Positions 7,625 to 16,026 of a stretch of DNA of 50,061 nt are shown piece after piece. The DNA comes from a virus. The first letter of the stretch is position 1, and each line of letters opens with the position of its first letter. A program made the translations under genes and the position numbers. The notes under the pieces are model-generated. The model saw nothing but the letters and a program-made list of their open reading frames with translations. It searched no databases and had not been told where the DNA came from. The stretch lies in the IMG/VR virus record IMGVR_UViG_3300031963_000228, positions 1 to 50,061 of that record. One strand, 5' to 3'.

Positions 7625-8024
7625 TTTCATTTCTCCCGTCTTCTGAAGTGATTTCATCTACTTTAATTACTGGAAAATTTGTGGTTAGCATCATAACCAT
7701 TTGGGCAACTTTATCGCCTGGTGCAAAGGCTTGAACATGTTCGGATGCGTTAAACAATGCAATTTGAATTGGGCCTGTATATCCGTTATCAATAACTCCT
7801 GCTACTGTGAAAACTTGTCGGCGGGTGGCTACAGATGAACGATCCTTCACAATGCCGCCCCACCCAGCAGGAAATTCAATAGCAATATCTGTCTGCAATA
7901 ATTTTGTTTCACCTGGATATATGCTGACTGGCTGTGCACAATATAAATCGTATCCTAGATCACCCTTATGTGATTTCGTTGGCAACTTTGCAGTTCTGCT
8001 CAATAATTTTACTTTTAGTTCCAT
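7599..8024 (-). CDS. dut: dUTP diphosphatase (dUTPase)
   Basis: This 141-residue trimeric dUTPase hydrolyses dUTP to dUMP, keeping uracil out of DNA and feeding dTMP synthesis. All five motifs are present: I, GDLGYDLY (Leu replaces the usual Ala); II, KDRSSVATR; III, GVIDNGYTGPIQIALFN with the catalytic Asp; IV, PGDKVAQMVM; and V, GRNENGFGSTGN. The start directly abuts the stop of the upstream thioredoxin-like gene. It belongs to the nucleotide-metabolism group with ribonucleotide reductase and the thioredoxins. Confidence 0.93.
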   Translation of the reverse strand: MELKVKLLSRTAKLPTKSHKGDLGYDLYCAQPVSIYPGETKLLQTDIAIEFPAGWGGIVKDRSSVATRRQVFTVAGVIDNGYTGPIQIALFNASEHVQAFAPGDKVAQMVMMLTTNFPVIKVDEITSEDGRNENGFGSTGN

Positions 8025-8393
8025 TTAAATCTTTACCCCAAAATTTGTATAAATATTATCAATTACAGACATTATAGCATTTTTTTGTGCAGCTGAATCC
8101 AATGCACCTGATGTCATCCATAAATTATTTCCATTAAAGAATCCAAAGAACGATGGAACTACCTTCACTCCCAACTCATGTCCAACGGGTCGATTTTCTT
8201 CTGCCCAAACATTTATATTATGAAAGTGAATCTTGGCATTCATTTTACCAAAATAATTAGCTACCATTTCGTATTTTGGTTTTGTATTTGCACATGGACC
8301 GCACCCCTGTCCATATGCAAATACAATGTGCAAATAATCTGAATTGTCACGTACGGTATCCCAAAAATTAGAAACTGTTAATTCATTAATCAT
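8025..8393 (-). CDS. Thioredoxin-like protein with CGPC active site
   Basis: This 122-residue protein has the thioredoxin active site CGPC within FAYGQGCGPCANTKP, followed by KIHFHNINVWAEENRPVGHE, V-V-P-S-F-F (the cis-Pro loop) and a C-terminal helix. The active site is the classical CGPC, but the surrounding sequence diverges from bacterial TrxA. It overlaps the other thioredoxin gene by 4 bases (ATGA). Two thioredoxins directly behind ribonucleotide reductase suggest they reduce that enzyme's active-site disulfide; which one does so is unclear. Confidence 0.85.
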   Translation of the reverse strand: MINELTVSNFWDTVRDNSDYLHIVFAYGQGCGPCANTKPKYEMVANYFGKMNAKIHFHNINVWAEENRPVGHELGVKVVPSFFGFFNGNNLWMTSGALDSAAQKNAIMSVIDNIYTNFGVKI

Positions 8394-8707
8394 TGTTTGA
8401 TTACCATATTAAGTTTTTTTTCTATTGTTTCTCTGGTGTTGTTACCATACACAAATCCTCGCATCTTTCCTTCGGAATAAATCATTAACATCGGAATCGC
8501 TTTGATTCTAGCACGTTCCATTAATTCAGGATGCTCATCGATATTAACTTTATAAAAAGGAATTGCTTCATATGATGAAGAAACCGACTCGACAACAGGT
8601 AACATTAATTCACAGGCTTTACACCAATCGGCGTAAAAATCTACAACAAATGTATCCCCCTTTGCCAATTCAACTTCAAACAATTCTTGTGTAATAGGTT
8701 GTAGCAT
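8390..8707 (-). CDS. Thioredoxin-like protein with CKAC active site
   Basis: This 105-residue thioredoxin fold begins MLQPITQELFEVEL. Its active site is FVVDFYADWCKACELMLPV (C-K-A-C instead of C-G-P-C), followed by FYKVNIDEHPEL and the cis-Pro segment IKAIPMLMIY. I chose the ATG at 8705-8707, which overlaps the reductase stop as TAATG. A frame open to 8776 would run 69 bases into the reductase gene and add residues unlike any thioredoxin. It is likely an electron donor for the adjacent class II reductase. Confidence 0.88.
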   Translation of the reverse strand: MLQPITQELFEVELAKGDTFVVDFYADWCKACELMLPVVESVSSSYEAIPFYKVNIDEHPELMERARIKAIPMLMIYSEGKMRGFVYGNNTRETIEKKLNMVIKQ

Positions 8708-10596
8708 TAGGTTACCTCGCATCCCACTGCTGGCTTTGATGTATCCGTAGTAGTGGATTGAGCACCGCCTCCACACGCAACTTCACCTTGCAAATCAGTA
8801 TTGTCTACCAATTCAACTACATCATTTAAATTGATGTCGTGCAACTTAACTTCCATTGCATCAAATTGTTCCTTGGTAATATCCTCGAATGGTGCTTGGA
8901 TATATGAATGGTCGTTATATGGCAATACAGATAATGCCGTGAAATTTTCTCTGTTGTTCCACATCCATTCGCCTACTTCTCCCCATTCATCTGGCTTGAT
9001 GGTAACGGTAGTGGATACATTATTTTTATTAGCACCCTTTCTATGTCCCACCTTTACCCATTCCTTCCATACCTTACTTACGCGAGCAAGAAGATCCAAT
9101 GCAGATTCTTGACGAGTTACGGCATCAGCGGGTGCTTTTTGTGGCACTTGAATTACTGCTTGCTGATTAGGCTTGAAGAATTCATCCTCTAGAAGCTCAG
9201 GATGTTCTAGTGAAAGATATTCATAGATGCTTTCATTCTTACCAACTCTAACTCTACGAACATAGTAATCATTGTGCCAAGCGTGAACTCCAGATGATGT
9301 ACCTAGCACAAGTGATGTAGTGCCTTCTGGCTTCACAGTAGTGCAACGTGATGCAGGATTAGTGCCAATCATTTCTGCTACTCTAGCGTTTTCTTCCTTG
9401 ACTACCGTAGCGGCTTCCTTCATATCAAGCTTTAATACTGGACCTGATGCGATGCCCGTCATACTTACACCAATTAATGCTTCCTTTTCGGTGGTGCGCT
9501 TCCAGATATCACGAAGATAATGGAAATTGGTATACGATGCTTGTAGTGTTCCAATGAACGCTGCTGCTTTAGCTCGCGCATTAAAATCATCTTGATCTAC
9601 TACATCACCAGCGTTGATAGTAGTTAGGTTACAGAATTGATATGGTCGCAGAGAAATTTCTGCACAAGGATTCAATCCCCATTCCGTGTCATTCGTGAAG
9701 AAGAATCCAGGTTCACCTGAACCTGACATTTCAATCTTCTTCCACAATTCAAGAAAAGTTTCTTTATCAATCTTGTGGCGAACAATAACTGCACTGTTGT
9801 TTGCACGGGCACGATGTGGATTTAGTTCCCACCAGTTACCAAACTTACACGTTAGCATATCATCGTCATCTAGATCGAACAGTGCAATCATAGCAGAGCG
9901 ACGAATACCACCTGCAAGAACCGCGTCTGCAATCGAACATAGAATGTCGTGCACTTCAATCGTAGTAAGCTTTTCTCCGTTCTGCTTGCGGTCTAACATC
10001 TTCTGAATATTATGCAAGCAATCCTTAAGCGGTTCTGGACCAGGCGCCTTACCACCTGACGTAATTAGTGCAGCGCCCTTTGGACGAATATCACTAAAAT
10101 CAAATACGGGGAGTGCCTTTCCGCGCATATATGCTGACATAAGAACCTTGACCGCATCAGCCCATCCCTCGATGCTATCTCCGATAAGATAACGCCGCGA
10201 CTTAGTTGGCTTATTAATTTCCGGAAGCTTCTCTACGTGATGACGTTGAACAGAATATCCTACGCCAGTACCTGAAAGCAGCAAGAACATTACTTCAGAA
10301 AATGCATCTGTGTGTTCAATAGGAAGAAAACAGCAATTGTATAGTCGTGCATTGTTAATAGAAATCGGTTTGCCAGCAAATTGTAGAGAACGCATTGATG
10401 GAAGAATTTTCTTATCATATACAAACTTATACGCAGACTCAATCTCATTTGATAGATTTGGGTATCGTTCGAGATGCATCTGTTTATTACGATCAATTAA
10501 CTCTTGCCAGTTTTCACGACGATTTTTTTCTGCATTAAATTTAGCATACTTCATAAAAACTGTAATATCACTCAAAATCTTTCCTGAAAGTTCCAT
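8707..10596 (-). CDS. Class II (adenosylcobalamin-dependent) ribonucleotide reductase
   Basis: This 629-residue reductase would make deoxyribonucleotides anaerobically or aerobically using vitamin B12 as radical source. Motifs include NNARLYNCCFLPIEHTDAFS, LLLSGTGVGYSVQ, GGIRRSAMIALFDLDD, and the active-site loop NPCAEISLRPYQFCNLTTIN (near residue 307) with C-x-E and C-N-L. The C-terminus has cysteines (VACGGGAQ and GCEVT) for re-reduction by thioredoxin. No beta subunit is encoded nearby, as expected for class II, and the length is close to the monomeric RTPR type. Shine-Dalgarno GGAG lies upstream of the ATG. The 65-base gap before it has a weak TTTCCA-17-TATACA promoter-like pair. Confidence 0.9.
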   Translation of the reverse strand: MELSGKILSDITVFMKYAKFNAEKNRRENWQELIDRNKQMHLERYPNLSNEIESAYKFVYDKKILPSMRSLQFAGKPISINNARLYNCCFLPIEHTDAFSEVMFLLLSGTGVGYSVQRHHVEKLPEINKPTKSRRYLIGDSIEGWADAVKVLMSAYMRGKALPVFDFSDIRPKGAALITSGGKAPGPEPLKDCLHNIQKMLDRKQNGEKLTTIEVHDILCSIADAVLAGGIRRSAMIALFDLDDDDMLTCKFGNWWELNPHRARANNSAVIVRHKIDKETFLELWKKIEMSGSGEPGFFFTNDTEWGLNPCAEISLRPYQFCNLTTINAGDVVDQDDFNARAKAAAFIGTLQASYTNFHYLRDIWKRTTEKEALIGVSMTGIASGPVLKLDMKEAATVVKEENARVAEMIGTNPASRCTTVKPEGTTSLVLGTSSGVHAWHNDYYVRRVRVGKNESIYEYLSLEHPELLEDEFFKPNQQAVIQVPQKAPADAVTRQESALDLLARVSKVWKEWVKVGHRKGANKNNVSTTVTIKPDEWGEVGEWMWNNRENFTALSVLPYNDHSYIQAPFEDITKEQFDAMEVKLHDINLNDVVELVDNTDLQGEVACGGGAQSTTTDTSKPAVGCEVT

Positions 10597-10661
10597 TCTT
10601 CTGCTCCAAAAAGTACTGTATAAGTTTGATGTTGTGGTATGGAAAAATAAATATAACGCTA

Positions 10662-12056
10662 CTAGTCTAAAATGTCATCGTCTGTGTCCATATTTCGCAG
10701 ACGATCTGCCAAGGTTTTCTTCATCAAGCTTTCGCTACTTTGCATCTGCTTCTTCAGAATAATACCATGTGTAGAATTTTCATCATAAATTTCAATTTTA
10801 CCAATAGAAGTATTCATAAAAACAGGTAATGTTTGACCATCTGCACCAAATCTGTTTTTAATAATATGTGCTCTACCAGTATGATTTTGCTTGTCTTCAA
10901 GCTTTCTGCTCAAAGAAATTACTACGTCGGCAGTCATAATTTTACTATATGATTCTGCAATCTTATCCGCTTGAATTACTTCATCTTGGATACTTGAACG
11001 CTGGGTTTGTGAAGCGGTCCAGCAAGGAATTTTATATTCCCCCGCAACTCCACGTAGTTCTTCATAAATAGCTCCGAGTTCTTGGTAACGAGCATCAGAT
11101 TTTTCTATAGAACGTAGTAGATCGGCATAGTCAACCAAAATAATATCAGGTTTAAATCCCGTAGAAATAATTTGTTGTAAGTGTGCACCGATAGTATTGC
11201 AGTTCGCAGACTTCGTTGGATAATATTTAATAATAATTTCACCAGTTACGGAGTCTACCATCTCACGAACTTTGTCTGGATGTTCAGGAATTCTTCCAGG
11301 TTCGATTCCGGTAAAAATTGTATCATAGCGAGTTCCAACATAATTTTCTTGCAACTCTAGTGTGTAATGAACAACTTTCTTTCCGTTGCGAAGTGCGTTG
11401 GCACCAATAGTTGCAAGTGCCCAACTCTTACCGATACCAGATGGCGCGGCAATAACACCTAGTTCACCTTCCGCCAATCCTCCGTTTAGCAATACATCAA
11501 TTGCACCCCACCCAGTGGCAACTGCATTTCGAGTTGACTTTGCTAGACGAACATCGATATCAGTTTTCCAATTATGCCCAATGTTCTTTGGTTGACCGGC
11601 GCGTAGTGCAGTATCTACTAATCCTTTAATTGCATCGTATTCTCCAACCTGTAGCAAATCTACTGACTTGATGATTGCGGATTTCAGTGTTTGATTCTTT
11701 GCAAAATCAAGCAAGCTATTTTTTACATACTCAAGATCTGTATCCTTAAGACTTTGATATACATTTCGGAGTTGTTCTTTAATAGCAGTTCGCATAACAT
11801 CATCAGTGACCGATTGAAGTTCTACTTTGAAAACTTCAAGCGTTGGTAGCTGACGATACTTTGTAAAGTATACTAGAGACTGCTTAACAATCCATCGCCC
11901 AGCATCAGTCTCAAAGAAGTTTGGATTGATGATATCGATTGATTGATTTAGAAAATCTGGCTTTTGCAAAATTGTTGCAATGGCTTTTGTTTGGAATGTT
12001 GGACCAAACCTTGCAAGATTATCTACATTTGTTTCGTAATTGTTATTTGTTTCCAT
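10662..12056 (-). CDS. 41: Replicative DNA helicase (DnaB/T4 gp41-like)
   Basis: This 464-residue hexameric helicase begins METNNNYETNVDNLARFG. An N-terminal helical domain (FQTKAIATILQKPDFLNQSI) is followed by the RecA-like motor: Walker A GVIAAPSGIGKSWAL (about residue 200), Walker B DIILVDYADLL (about 305), H3 region IPCWTASQTQRSS, and VVISLSRKLEDKQNHTGRAH. It would unwind the fork with the family B polymerase. I chose the ATG at 12054-12056 because the conserved domain starts right after it. A frame open to 12131 would overlap RNase H by 89 bases. The chosen start still overlaps by 14 bases. Confidence 0.92.
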   Translation of the reverse strand: METNNNYETNVDNLARFGPTFQTKAIATILQKPDFLNQSIDIINPNFFETDAGRWIVKQSLVYFTKYRQLPTLEVFKVELQSVTDDVMRTAIKEQLRNVYQSLKDTDLEYVKNSLLDFAKNQTLKSAIIKSVDLLQVGEYDAIKGLVDTALRAGQPKNIGHNWKTDIDVRLAKSTRNAVATGWGAIDVLLNGGLAEGELGVIAAPSGIGKSWALATIGANALRNGKKVVHYTLELQENYVGTRYDTIFTGIEPGRIPEHPDKVREMVDSVTGEIIIKYYPTKSANCNTIGAHLQQIISTGFKPDIILVDYADLLRSIEKSDARYQELGAIYEELRGVAGEYKIPCWTASQTQRSSIQDEVIQADKIAESYSKIMTADVVISLSRKLEDKQNHTGRAHIIKNRFGADGQTLPVFMNTSIGKIEIYDENSTHGIILKKQMQSSESLMKKTLADRLRNMDTDDDILD

Positions 12057-13092
12057 AGAACCGTTGTAATGGTAGAAATGAGAATGCAAGCCATTCGTCA
12101 TAATTAGAGAAGCTATCCATAATTCTAGCACGAACCATAGCTTTTGTCAAGTCAGATTTGTTGACGGTTGTTGGTTCAGATTTAAAGATAGATAAGATAT
12201 TAAGTTTAATATCGCCAGACATTTGCTGTTGCCGCAAATCCATAAGTTTTAAATTTCTATCAATGATATCTTGATTACTCAAAATACTTTCAATTAACTT
12301 TGGCTTCTTTTTTACATCACTGTATTTATTTTCTATAAACTTAACATCCACCGCAGCAGAAGATCCCGATAATTCTGGAATTAACTTGTGTAATGTTTTT
12401 TCTCCTGCGCCTCTAATACCATTAATGTTATCACTTTTATCGCCCATCAATGCTCTATAAAAAACAAAATTATTTGGATGGGTAAAATATTGTTCTTGTA
12501 CAGTTTCCGCAGTAAACGTTTTCTTTTTTACTGGATTATATACTTTAATATTATCTCCGACTAATTGTAAGAAATCTTTATCGGTAGAATATATAATTGC
12601 ATCGTTGTTAGTGTTTGCAACGTGTAATGCAATGTATGCCATAATATCATCTGCTTCTACACTATCAATTTGAATGGTAGTAATAGGAAGATGCTCTAAA
12701 ATTTGCATGAGCGAAACTAACTGAAATTTCATATTTTCCAGTTCTTGTTGCTCGCTTGCAAAGTCTTGTGGTCTGTTCAGTCGGGTGAATACTTTTCGTT
12801 GTGATTTGTATTCTGGGTATATGTGGCGTCGGCGTTGTGATCCTCCCTTGCCGTCGAATACCACAATAACTCTAGTAGGTTTAAAATTTCGAATGGTAAA
12901 CGCAAGCGATTTTAAAAACCCCGCCGTGCCACCGATATGATTACCATTTTCATCCATAGATGGAATAGCAGAGTAATTGCGTAAGAAGGTATTTAATCCA
13001 TCTACAATTAATACTCTGCTATTAAAGTGCATGCCTTCTTGTTTAACATCAAACTCCATATCATTAAAGAGTTTTTGTAAATCAGTAACCAT
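12043..13092 (-). CDS. rnh: RNase H / 5'-3' exonuclease (FEN-1 family, T4 Rnh-like)
   Basis: This 349-residue nuclease would remove RNA primers. Acidic metal-site motifs of the FEN family are present: RVLIVDGLNTFLR, VIVVFDGKGGSQRRRHIYPE, DSVEADDIMAYIA, AIIYSTDKDFLQLV, and the helix-hairpin-helix region MGDKSDNINGIRGAGEKTL. T4 RNase H is 305 residues; the extra length is at the C-terminus (SIFKSEPTTVNKSDLTKAM onwards). It sits between the helicase and an unknown gene in the replication block. An alternative name is phage 5'-nuclease; the reaction class is secure. Confidence 0.9.
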   Translation of the reverse strand: MVTDLQKLFNDMEFDVKQEGMHFNSRVLIVDGLNTFLRNYSAIPSMDENGNHIGGTAGFLKSLAFTIRNFKPTRVIVVFDGKGGSQRRRHIYPEYKSQRKVFTRLNRPQDFASEQQELENMKFQLVSLMQILEHLPITTIQIDSVEADDIMAYIALHVANTNNDAIIYSTDKDFLQLVGDNIKVYNPVKKKTFTAETVQEQYFTHPNNFVFYRALMGDKSDNINGIRGAGEKTLHKLIPELSGSSAAVDVKFIENKYSDVKKKPKLIESILSNQDIIDRNLKLMDLRQQQMSGDIKLNILSIFKSEPTTVNKSDLTKAMVRARIMDSFSNYDEWLAFSFLPLQRFYGNK

Positions 13093-13094
13093 AT

Positions 13095-13472
13095 TTAAAT
13101 TTCCATTGTTTGTTTGTTAGCTAGCACTCTCCAACCAACTGGCAATATACAATTTTCCGGTGCATTCTTAAACATAGGAGCAACATCGTGGTCTTCATAT
13201 CCCGCAAGCCCACATCCAATTCTAGTCACTTCGAATTTCATTTCTGGATTTAATATTGCAAATTTAATAAATACATCTACATATTGTTTAATTTTATGAA
13301 GTGGCAGTGTATTTATTTCTTCATCTTTGGTGGGAATTGCATAACTATTTCCCTGTAATCCCATGCCTTGCCCATAGATGGCACCGTGGTTCCGGTAAGC
13401 AGTGAGAGCGGCACCCTTTCCGTGCCGCCCCGCTAGATTGCTTCCGAAAACAAAAACCTTTTTATTGTTCAT
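13095..13472 (-). CDS. Conserved protein with VFGSNLAGRHGKGAA motif
   Basis: This 125-residue protein belongs to a family I recognise by its N-terminus (KKVFVFGSNLAGRHGKGAAL), followed by GAIYGQGMGLQGNSYAIPTK and RIGCGLAGYEDHDVAPMFK. The pattern of a glycine-rich loop at the first strand and a second G-x-G-L-A-G-Y loop resembles macro-domain-like ADP-ribose-binding folds, but I only infer that. It occurs in many phages and bacteria as an uncharacterised protein. A Shine-Dalgarno AAAGG lies seven bases before the ATG. It is flanked by uvsX and rnh, so a link to replication or NAD metabolism is possible. Confidence 0.75.
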   Translation of the reverse strand: MNNKKVFVFGSNLAGRHGKGAALTAYRNHGAIYGQGMGLQGNSYAIPTKDEEINTLPLHKIKQYVDVFIKFAILNPEMKFEVTRIGCGLAGYEDHDVAPMFKNAPENCILPVGWRVLANKQTMEI

Positions 13473-13482
13473 AATAAAACCT

Positions 13483-14628
13483 TTAGTCTTCAGTTACAGA
13501 ATCTTCTCTCTGAAAAAGATCAAAATCCTTGTCGTTTGTCTTATACTTCATAATTACTGCTTCGCAAATTCTATGATAGATTCGCTCCTTGCGTTCGGCA
13601 TCCTCTTCGACAAATGCCATAAAATCCTTTGATTGGAATTTAGATTCTGTGCCATTATCATCGTATACATACCAAGCGCCTGATTGCTTAATAAGTCCAT
13701 TCTCTTTCATTACAGAAAGCCACGATGGATAATCATCAATTCCGCGATCAAAGTATACATCAAATTCAGCTTCGCGCTGCGGCGGTCCCAATCGGTTCTT
13801 AATGATTTTAGCTTTTACCGTGGTGCCAATAACTTCGCCATCTTTATCTTTAATGTTTCCTACATTTGAAAGACGAAGGCGAGTTGATGCGTGGAATGCA
13901 ATTCCTTTACCACCCGAAGTAGTCCACGGATCTGAGAATGCAGGGGCATTAAGCTTCTGGCGAAGCTGATTAGTAAATACTAATGCAATTCGCTGACGAC
14001 CAAGAATTTCAGTAATCTTACGCATTGCTTTACTAATAATAATAGCCTTGTCAGTAGCGTAACCATCCTTCTCAAAGTCCGCGAGGATTTCCTTCTTAGT
14101 TGACGCGCCTGCTACAGAGTCAACTACGATAGTTACTAGCTTCTTCTTATCTTCTGGAACCGATCGTACCTTTTCAATGATATGCACGATGGAGTCGAAA
14201 ATTTCTTCTAGGCAGTTTGTGTTTACAACAAACAACTTGGTTAGATCAACGCCTTGTGCTTTTAGAAATTCTCTATTGGTCGCGGTTTCGGTATCAATCA
14301 AAACACCAAACCCACCCTTCAATTGTGTGTGCTTAATAAGAGAAGCGCCTAGCAAACTCTTACCGCTCCCTTCCAAACCAGTTAGTTCAGTGATTCTGCC
14401 CACAGCAATACCACCATTTGGTCTATTTGAAATAGCCAAATCTAAAATAGTATTTCCAGTGGAAATGAAATCATCCAAATCCATTGGGGTTTCTTCCGAC
14501 CCGTCTAGAAAAAATGCAATCTTATCTCCCTTAGACTTAAATAAAGTATTTAAACTAGCAGCAATAGTTTCTGCTAGTTCATCTCTATCGGGAGTAGTTA
14601 CATTTTTCTTTTTTGTTTCTTTTACCAT
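13483..14628 (-). CDS. uvsX: RecA-like recombinase (T4 UvsX-like)
   Basis: This 381-residue strand-exchange protein (T4 UvsX is 391) has Walker A GLEGSGKSLL (about residue 82), Walker B-like LVTIVVDSVAGAS, L1/L2 region ALVFTNQLRQKLNAPAFSDP, and WTTSGGKGIAFHASTRLRL. The N-terminus is Lys- and Thr-rich and probably disordered; the C-terminus is acidic. It would coat ssDNA and drive recombination-dependent replication together with the neighbouring gp32. An AGAGG Shine-Dalgarno lies seven bases before the ATG. A long stem-loop separates it from gp32. Confidence 0.92.
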   Translation of the reverse strand: MVKETKKKNVTTPDRDELAETIAASLNTLFKSKGDKIAFFLDGSEETPMDLDDFISTGNTILDLAISNRPNGGIAVGRITELTGLEGSGKSLLGASLIKHTQLKGGFGVLIDTETATNREFLKAQGVDLTKLFVVNTNCLEEIFDSIVHIIEKVRSVPEDKKKLVTIVVDSVAGASTKKEILADFEKDGYATDKAIIISKAMRKITEILGRQRIALVFTNQLRQKLNAPAFSDPWTTSGGKGIAFHASTRLRLSNVGNIKDKDGEVIGTTVKAKIIKNRLGPPQREAEFDVYFDRGIDDYPSWLSVMKENGLIKQSGAWYVYDDNGTESKFQSKDFMAFVEEDAERKERIYHRICEAVIMKYKTNDKDFDLFQREDSVTED

Positions 14629-14649
14629 AACTTAGCCTCTTAGTGGAAA

Positions 14650-14687
14650 TAATGGATTACAGGAATATTTCATCCTGTAATCCATTA
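14650..14687 (-). terminator. 15-bp perfect inverted repeat between gp32 and uvsX
   Basis: The two arms, 14650-14664 and 14673-14687, are perfectly complementary over 15 bp with an 8-base loop. The structure starts 12 bases after the gp32 stop. The minus-strand RNA has only TTT after the stem, so it is not a classical intrinsic terminator. It may be a partial terminator, or a stem that protects the abundant gp32 mRNA from 3' exonucleases or is cut by RNase III. Confidence 0.5.
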
Positions 14688-14699
14688 GTTTTAAATTAA

Positions 14700-15479
14700 T
14701 TAATCAAACAGTTCGTCAAATTGGTCCATGACCTCTGACTTATTAGGCTTCTTTGTTGTAGCGGTTGCACTAGGAGTATCTTCATCCTCCGAAGCAGATG
14801 CACTAGCCTTTGGCGATGCAGACGTTGCATCAGGATCCAAATACTTCTCTAGTGCGAGCTTAAGCTCTGCATACGTGGGTTCCGTGTAAATTTCATTTAC
14901 GTTTGGCTGTTCGCTAAGGAACTTCTTAGCCAATGCCACATCCGTAGATAGCGGAGTCTGTGAAGGCTTATACATAACCGTAGTCTTTGCAAAGCTAGTA
15001 TCAGACTTCTCTTGTGGAACGTAGGTGACCACTAGGTCACGACCGTTCTTGATATCCGTGATATCACCAATTTCCTCATCGCTGATGAACTCAAGGAGTT
15101 GCTTGAATACGGTCTTTCCAAACGACCAGAATCGAACTCCCTTATCTTCCTCACCCCGAACGATTACAGGAACGAGAGTGCGGGGCTTGGGGCGGAAGGG
15201 ACGTGCCTGTGCGTAATCTTCCTTAGTACCACCCGACGCAATTTCATCTGCAAACTCTGCAATGGGATCACGGTTTCCATTTGAAATGGGAGATAGATAG
15301 GTCTTGTTTCCTAGATAGTGAAAATAGAGTTCGATGAATGGATTTGATGGGTTATCCTTAAGTGGCACGATGCGAACCGTAGTCTTGCCCTCAGTGGGCT
15401 TCCAGAACGATTCAGTATTGGTTCCCGTCTTATTCATCTTATTAAGTTTAGCCTTTAGTGCATTCATATCCAACGCCAT
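14700..15479 (-). CDS. 32: Single-stranded DNA-binding protein (T4 gp32-like)
   Basis: This 259-residue protein has the three-part plan of gp32. The basic N-terminus (ALDMNALKAKLNKMNK) is for cooperativity. The OB-type core contains HYLGNKTYLSPISNGNRDP and VRFWSFGKTVFKQLLEFI. A low-complexity linker leads to an acidic tail ending VMDQFDELFD, used for protein contacts. There is no cysteine, so the zinc site of T4 gp32 is absent, as in other aquatic relatives. A strong AAGGAG lies upstream of the ATG. The leader resembles the T4 gene 32 operator (see 15491-15550) and a consensus promoter precedes it. Confidence 0.88.
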   Translation of the reverse strand: MALDMNALKAKLNKMNKTGTNTESFWKPTEGKTTVRIVPLKDNPSNPFIELYFHYLGNKTYLSPISNGNRDPIAEFADEIASGGTKEDYAQARPFRPKPRTLVPVIVRGEEDKGVRFWSFGKTVFKQLLEFISDEEIGDITDIKNGRDLVVTYVPQEKSDTSFAKTTVMYKPSQTPLSTDVALAKKFLSEQPNVNEIYTEPTYAELKLALEKYLDPDATSASPKASASASEDEDTPSATATTKKPNKSEVMDQFDELFD

Positions 15480-15490
15480 AATTATTCTCC

Positions 15491-15550
15491 TTAGAAATTT
15501 TAATAAAGTTAAAAATGTTAAAGTTTTAGTTTGCGCTAGCCGTGCTAACG
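15491..15550 (-). promoter_or_regulatory. gp32 mRNA leader: 5' hairpin plus G-free A/U tract, putative autoregulatory operator
   Basis: The predicted transcript starts near 15551. It opens with a 7-bp hairpin (arms 15544-15550 and 15534-15540, loop of three, one G-U pair). A 41-base stretch with no G at all follows (15533-15493), rich in TTTAAC/TTAAAA, and leads directly into the AAGGAG ribosome binding site (15492-15487). T4 gene 32 is repressed by its own protein binding an unstructured A/U-rich leader nucleated at a 5' structured element. The layout here is the same, but autoregulation is inferred. Confidence 0.5.
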
Positions 15551-15557
15551 TCTTTTA

Positions 15558-15586
15558 AGTATAACCTAATCACAGTTTGATGTCAA
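15558..15586 (-). promoter_or_regulatory. Strong sigma-70 promoter for gp32
   Basis: TTGACA (15586-15581), a 17-base spacer and TATACT (15563-15558) make a near-perfect promoter. It sits in a 110-base gap upstream of gp32 and gives a predicted leader of about 70 bases. It would allow high early expression of gp32, and of uvsX if the stem-loop at 14650 is read through. Confidence 0.8.
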
Positions 15587-15589
15587 GTG

Positions 15590-15991
15590 TCAATCTTCGA
15601 TTTTTATAATTTTATGTAGTTTAGTTCTAACTAACTTAATGCTTCCATATGCGGTGACTAAAATGGTATTTTTTAATTCAGACCAATCAATTTTATATGA
15701 TGTATCCAAATATCCAATTTTACCAATTATAAGCTTATTTATGGCATTTATTGTATAAATTGTATTTGTATGTTTTTTTCTATGAACGGAAATTGTAGAA
15801 TCTGGAATGTTCCCTCTGGGGGTTACGGAAGCATCTATATTATATGTTAATATTAATTGATTCGCATCCTCTACATTTTCTAAAACGTATATAGAATTAA
15901 ATACTAAATTGTATGCAGACTTAATATGATTTATTGTGGAATCCAATTGATCGGCGTCACAAAAGGTGCATAGTAACTGTGATTGGTTCAT
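15590..15991 (-). CDS. Conserved phage protein of unknown function (HRKKxTNTxYTINA family)
   Basis: This 133-residue protein carries the segments SQLLCTFCDADQLDSTINHI, FNSIYVLENVEDANQLILTY and STISVHRKKHTNTIYTINAI, ending IDWSELKNTILVTAYGSIKL. I recognise this wording from uncharacterised proteins of large aquatic phages, often near replication genes. No catalytic or binding motif is evident. The frame is open to a TTG at 16003, but the ATG at 15989-15991 gives the conserved start. Neither has a clear Shine-Dalgarno. It lies between gp32 and the family A polymerase-like gene. Confidence 0.75.
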   Translation of the reverse strand: MNQSQLLCTFCDADQLDSTINHIKSAYNLVFNSIYVLENVEDANQLILTYNIDASVTPRGNIPDSTISVHRKKHTNTIYTINAINKLIIGKIGYLDTSYKIDWSELKNTILVTAYGSIKLVRTKLHKIIKIED

Positions 15992-16026
15992 ATCTAATAC
16001 CAAGTAAAAAGTTCAACCTAATGAGC

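Noticed and set aside
8708-8776. Longer thioredoxin start overlapping the reductase gene
   Set aside because: The extra residues (W-R-R-C-S-I-H) do not resemble a thioredoxin and merely mirror the reductase coding sequence; the TAATG start is a better fit.
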